From CAWFZT01 sp963820415 (lineage in GTDB: Bacteria; Chloroflexota; Anaerolineae; Anaerolineales; Anaerolineaceae), in assembly GCA_963820415.1 (NCBI GenBank), contig CAWFZT010000004.1:248001-312000 (forward strand): DNA of 64,000 bases. Reading direction: 5' to 3'. The notes beneath the pieces were generated by a model, which saw only the letters and a list, made by a program, of their open reading frames with translations, did no database searches and was not told where the DNA came from. The position numbers and the translations under genes were made by a program. Below, in pieces: positions 62,006 to 64,000 of the stretch (positions are counted from its first letter, which is position 1; each line of letters begins with the position of its first letter).

Positions 62006-62059
62006 GCTAGCCTGAATTATATAACACCTGGCAGGGATAGTCCTGTTTTTACTTTCGAA

Positions 62060-63037
62060 TTAATCGTCGAAGACCCGCGGCCGGTTTCCCAGGATGCCTT
62101 CTATGCGTTCCATCACGTCTGGGGTAAGCTTTTCAGCTACCTCGGACGCTTTCATGTTTTCGACCACCTGCTCGGGACGGCTGGCGCCAGTGATGACTGT
62201 GCTGACGTGGGGATTTTTCAGCGCCCAGGCCAGGGCAAGCTGCGCCAGGCTGGCGCCCAGGTCGCTGGCAACCGGCAGGAGGTTCTTGATTACCTGCGCT
62301 TTCTCAGGCGCCAGAGCATAATCCCTGAGCCATCCCATATCTGGCAAGTCCATGCGGCTGCCTTTGGGAATGCCATTCAGATATTTGCCCGACAGGAGGC
62401 CCGAAGCCAGCGGGCTGTATATGGTCGTGCCATAGCCCAGGTCCCGGAATAGCGGCGCATATTCAACTTCGAAGCGCTGGCGGTTGAGCATGTTGTACTG
62501 CGGCTGTTCCATGCTGGGCGGGGTCAATCCGTATTGGCGGGCGATCCCATCCGCCCGCATGATATCGGCGGCAGACCATTCCGAAGTGCCCCAATAAAAA
62601 GCTTTACCCTGGCGGATGACCAGGTCGAAGGCGCGCACCGTCTCTTCAATCGGAGTATTGGAGTCAGGCCGGTGGGCGAAAACCAGGTCCACGTAATCGA
62701 GTTGGAAGCGGTGTAAGGAATTATTGACCCCTTCGATGATGTGTTTATGGGATAACCCGGTGTCATTCGGCCCGTCTCCGCCCCAAAAAATCTTTGTTGA
62801 GACGACGTAGCTCGACCGGCGCCAGCCCATTTTCTTCAAGACGTTCCCCATCACCATTTCAGCATTTCCGTGGGCATAGGCTTCGGCGTTATCGAAAAAG
62901 TTCACCCCATTTTCATAAGCGGCTTTCATACAGGCTGCCGCGGTGTCTTCGCCTATCTGTTCGCCAAATGTGACCCAAGACCCCAAGGATAATTCACTCA
63001 ATTTCAGCCCGGCTTTCCCTAAACGACGGTAGTTCAT
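62060..63037 (-). CDS. Aldo/keto reductase, K+-channel beta-subunit type
   Basis: 325 residues. Tetrad D49, Y54 (FFDNAEAYAHGNAE), K82 (STKIFWGG), H122 (FAHRPD). The segments YWGTSEWSAADI, MEQPQYNMLNRQRFE and SPLASGLLSGKY are typical of the YghZ/Kv-beta group. NADPH-dependent reduction of aldehydes. Different subgroup from the AKR at 2448. Confidence 0.93.
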   Translation of the reverse strand: MNYRRLGKAGLKLSELSLGSWVTFGEQIGEDTAAACMKAAYENGVNFFDNAEAYAHGNAEMVMGNVLKKMGWRRSSYVVSTKIFWGGDGPNDTGLSHKHIIEGVNNSLHRFQLDYVDLVFAHRPDSNTPIEETVRAFDLVIRQGKAFYWGTSEWSAADIMRADGIARQYGLTPPSMEQPQYNMLNRQRFEVEYAPLFRDLGYGTTIYSPLASGLLSGKYLNGIPKGSRMDLPDMGWLRDYALAPEKAQVIKNLLPVASDLGASLAQLALAWALKNPHVSTVITGASRPEQVVENMKASEVAEKLTPDVMERIEGILGNRPRVFDD

Positions 63038-63177
63038 CTTTCCTCCTGAAATATTAACGTTTTAAGACCTATTATATACTAATTGAGGAAAAAGTCTGCA
63101 TAATGGAACAGCTTTTGTAAAATCATTACGCCAGTTACCCCATTTCCCCATCAGTTTCGTTTATAATTAAGTTAATC

Positions 63178-63270
63178 GTTCTCTGGGAATAGCCGTGGTG
63201 AACTCCCAGATTTTAGCTTGTCATGACATCCCAAAATCTGGGGACTTTCTATGGTAAATTCCAATGAGCC
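63178..63270 (-). repeat. Intergenic palindromic repeat, full copy 5
   Basis: Orientation opposite to copies 1 and 4: GTTCTCTGGGAATAGCCGTG at the left, CAAAATCTGGGG then the TTCCAATGAGCC arm at the right. The core GTCATGAC matches copy 1, but the five bases beside it on each side (AGCTT / ATCCC) no longer pair. Located between two divergent gene starts, so it is not simply a terminator. Nothing else is seen in 63038-63366. Confidence 0.85.
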
Positions 63271-63366
63271 AAGTTAATTGTGAAGCGCCGATAGTTTTTG
63301 TTGAATAGGGGTCAGGTGGATTTTTTTTGCTTCTACCCGCCATACTAATATCCGGCTTTGGTGATC

Positions 63367-64000
63367 ATGGACAAATGGATTGAATTATTGAAAACATTCT
63401 GGGTTCTGCTCCAACAGGGGCAACTGCCAGAAGTCGGACGTTGGAATTATCTCCTGTTAGCCATCCTGGTTGCGCTCGAAGGGCCGATTGCCACGCTGTT
63501 GGGCGCCGCAGCTGCCTCGGCGGGTCTGATGCGCATCTGGGCCGTCTTTGTCGCCGCAGCGGCCGGCAACCTGACTGCCGACACGCTGTGGTACCTGTTG
63601 GGGTATTACGGGAAGGTTGATACGGCTCTCAGGCTGGGGCGGTGGGCCGGTTTGAAACGCAAACATCTGGACCGCCTCACCGTTGCCATGCAGAAGCATG
63701 CGCTTAGAATTCTCTTTTTCGCCAAGCTGACCGCAGGTTTCATGATCCCCTCTTTGATTGCTACCGGCCTGGCGCGTATTCCGTGGAAGCGCTGGTTCCC
63801 GGTAGTTTTTCTGGGGGAAATGATCTGGACTGGATCGCTCTTGTTGATTGGTTTTTATACGACCGAAGCGATCAAAGCAGTCGCACAGGGCATCGCCCTG
63901 ATTGTGGTTGGGGCGTCAATCTTGTTCCTTTTCGTAATTATCTGGCAGGGGCGCCGCATCTTGATGAGCACCAAAGAATTTAACGATGCCATGTATGGCG
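63367..64000 (+). CDS. DedA-family membrane protein, C-terminus cut by window edge
   Basis: Open from ATG 63367 to the window end (211 codons). DedA/SNARE-associated fold: LLAILVALEGPIATLLGAAA, GNLTADTLWYLLGYYG, FFAKLTAGFMIPSLIATGLA and four or five hydrophobic segments. DedA proteins are membrane transporters or lipid flippases linked to envelope integrity. Its usual R-x3-P-x3-G motif appears only as KLTAGFMIPSL, without a clear Arg. Confidence 0.78.
   Translation, partial: MDKWIELLKTFWVLLQQGQLPEVGRWNYLLLAILVALEGPIATLLGAAAASAGLMRIWAVFVAAAAGNLTADTLWYLLGYYGKVDTALRLGRWAGLKRKHLDRLTVAMQKHALRILFFAKLTAGFMIPSLIATGLARIPWKRWFPVVFLGEMIWTGSLLLIGFYTTEAIKAVAQGIALIVVGASILFLFVIIWQGRRILMSTKEFNDAMYG

Noticed and set aside
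36095..63270. CRISPR array
   Set aside because: The repeats are kilobases apart with no regular spacing, vary in their cores, and no cas gene is present.

Overview
The window reads as a chromosomal segment of an anaerobic, Chloroflexota-like bacterium, probably Anaerolineae. This is inferred from gene content (soluble NuoEFG/Nfn electron-transfer genes, NBR1-type Ig lipoproteins, duplicated MoxR/DUF58/DUF4129 clusters, an archaeal-type AdoMet synthetase); no rRNA or other phylogenetic marker is present.

Layout. 0-7.2 kb: a partial secreted alpha/beta hydrolase, a graveyard of four broken genes (ABC ATPase, permease, AttH-like lipocalin, SDR), an aldo/keto reductase, a membrane-anchored sulfatase-like protein, a ferredoxin and an FGGY sugar kinase. 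7.2-14.1 kb: a tightly coupled minus-strand operon, NuoE-NuoF-NuoG(split)-NfnA-NfnB, which looks like a soluble NADH/ferredoxin/NADP electron-bifurcating module. 14.1-18.7 kb: a scrambled region with a lipoprotein, an Hsp20, a broken ornithine-cyclodeaminase-family gene, four folded attC-like repeats on one strand and scattered fragments of a second comM. 18.7-22.4 kb: an interrupted kinase-like gene, a twice-frameshifted comM and a serine hydrolase. 22.5-29.5 kb: plus-strand metabolic genes (archaeal-type AdoMet synthetase, GNAT, Gfo/Idh/MocA, Old Yellow Enzyme, two-subunit aconitase X). 29.5-41.1 kb: two MoxR/DUF58/DUF4129 clusters on opposite strands around a DUF72 gene, a sugar symporter and an NBR1-Ig lipoprotein. 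41.2-55.1 kb: an NAL1-like protease with a free copy of its N-terminal domain, DUF1028, GNAT, proC, an RNA methyltransferase-like gene, FHA, a secreted metallopeptidase, an AI-2E transporter, a MobA-like gene, a second NBR1-Ig lipoprotein, a phosphoglucose/phosphomannose isomerase and dinB. 55.2-61.3 kb: a frameshifted MshA-like glycosyltransferase and tRNA-Thr(CGU), then an AT-rich pair of membrane glycosyltransferases closed by a 214-bp duplication carrying tRNA-Thr(UGU) and an IS3-like transposase relic. 61.3-64 kb: PAP2 phosphatase, a second aldo/keto reductase and a partial DedA protein.

Two repeat families stand out. One is an intergenic palindromic element with conserved arms and different but still self-complementary cores (36.1, 42.5, 52.6, 55.1 and 63.2 kb, plus partial copies). 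The other is the attC-like hairpin set at 14.3-16.1 kb. Several well-conserved genes carry single-base frameshifts or in-frame TGA codons (nuoG-like, comM, AI-2E, MshA-like, kinase). These may be real decay or sequencing errors and must be checked against reads.
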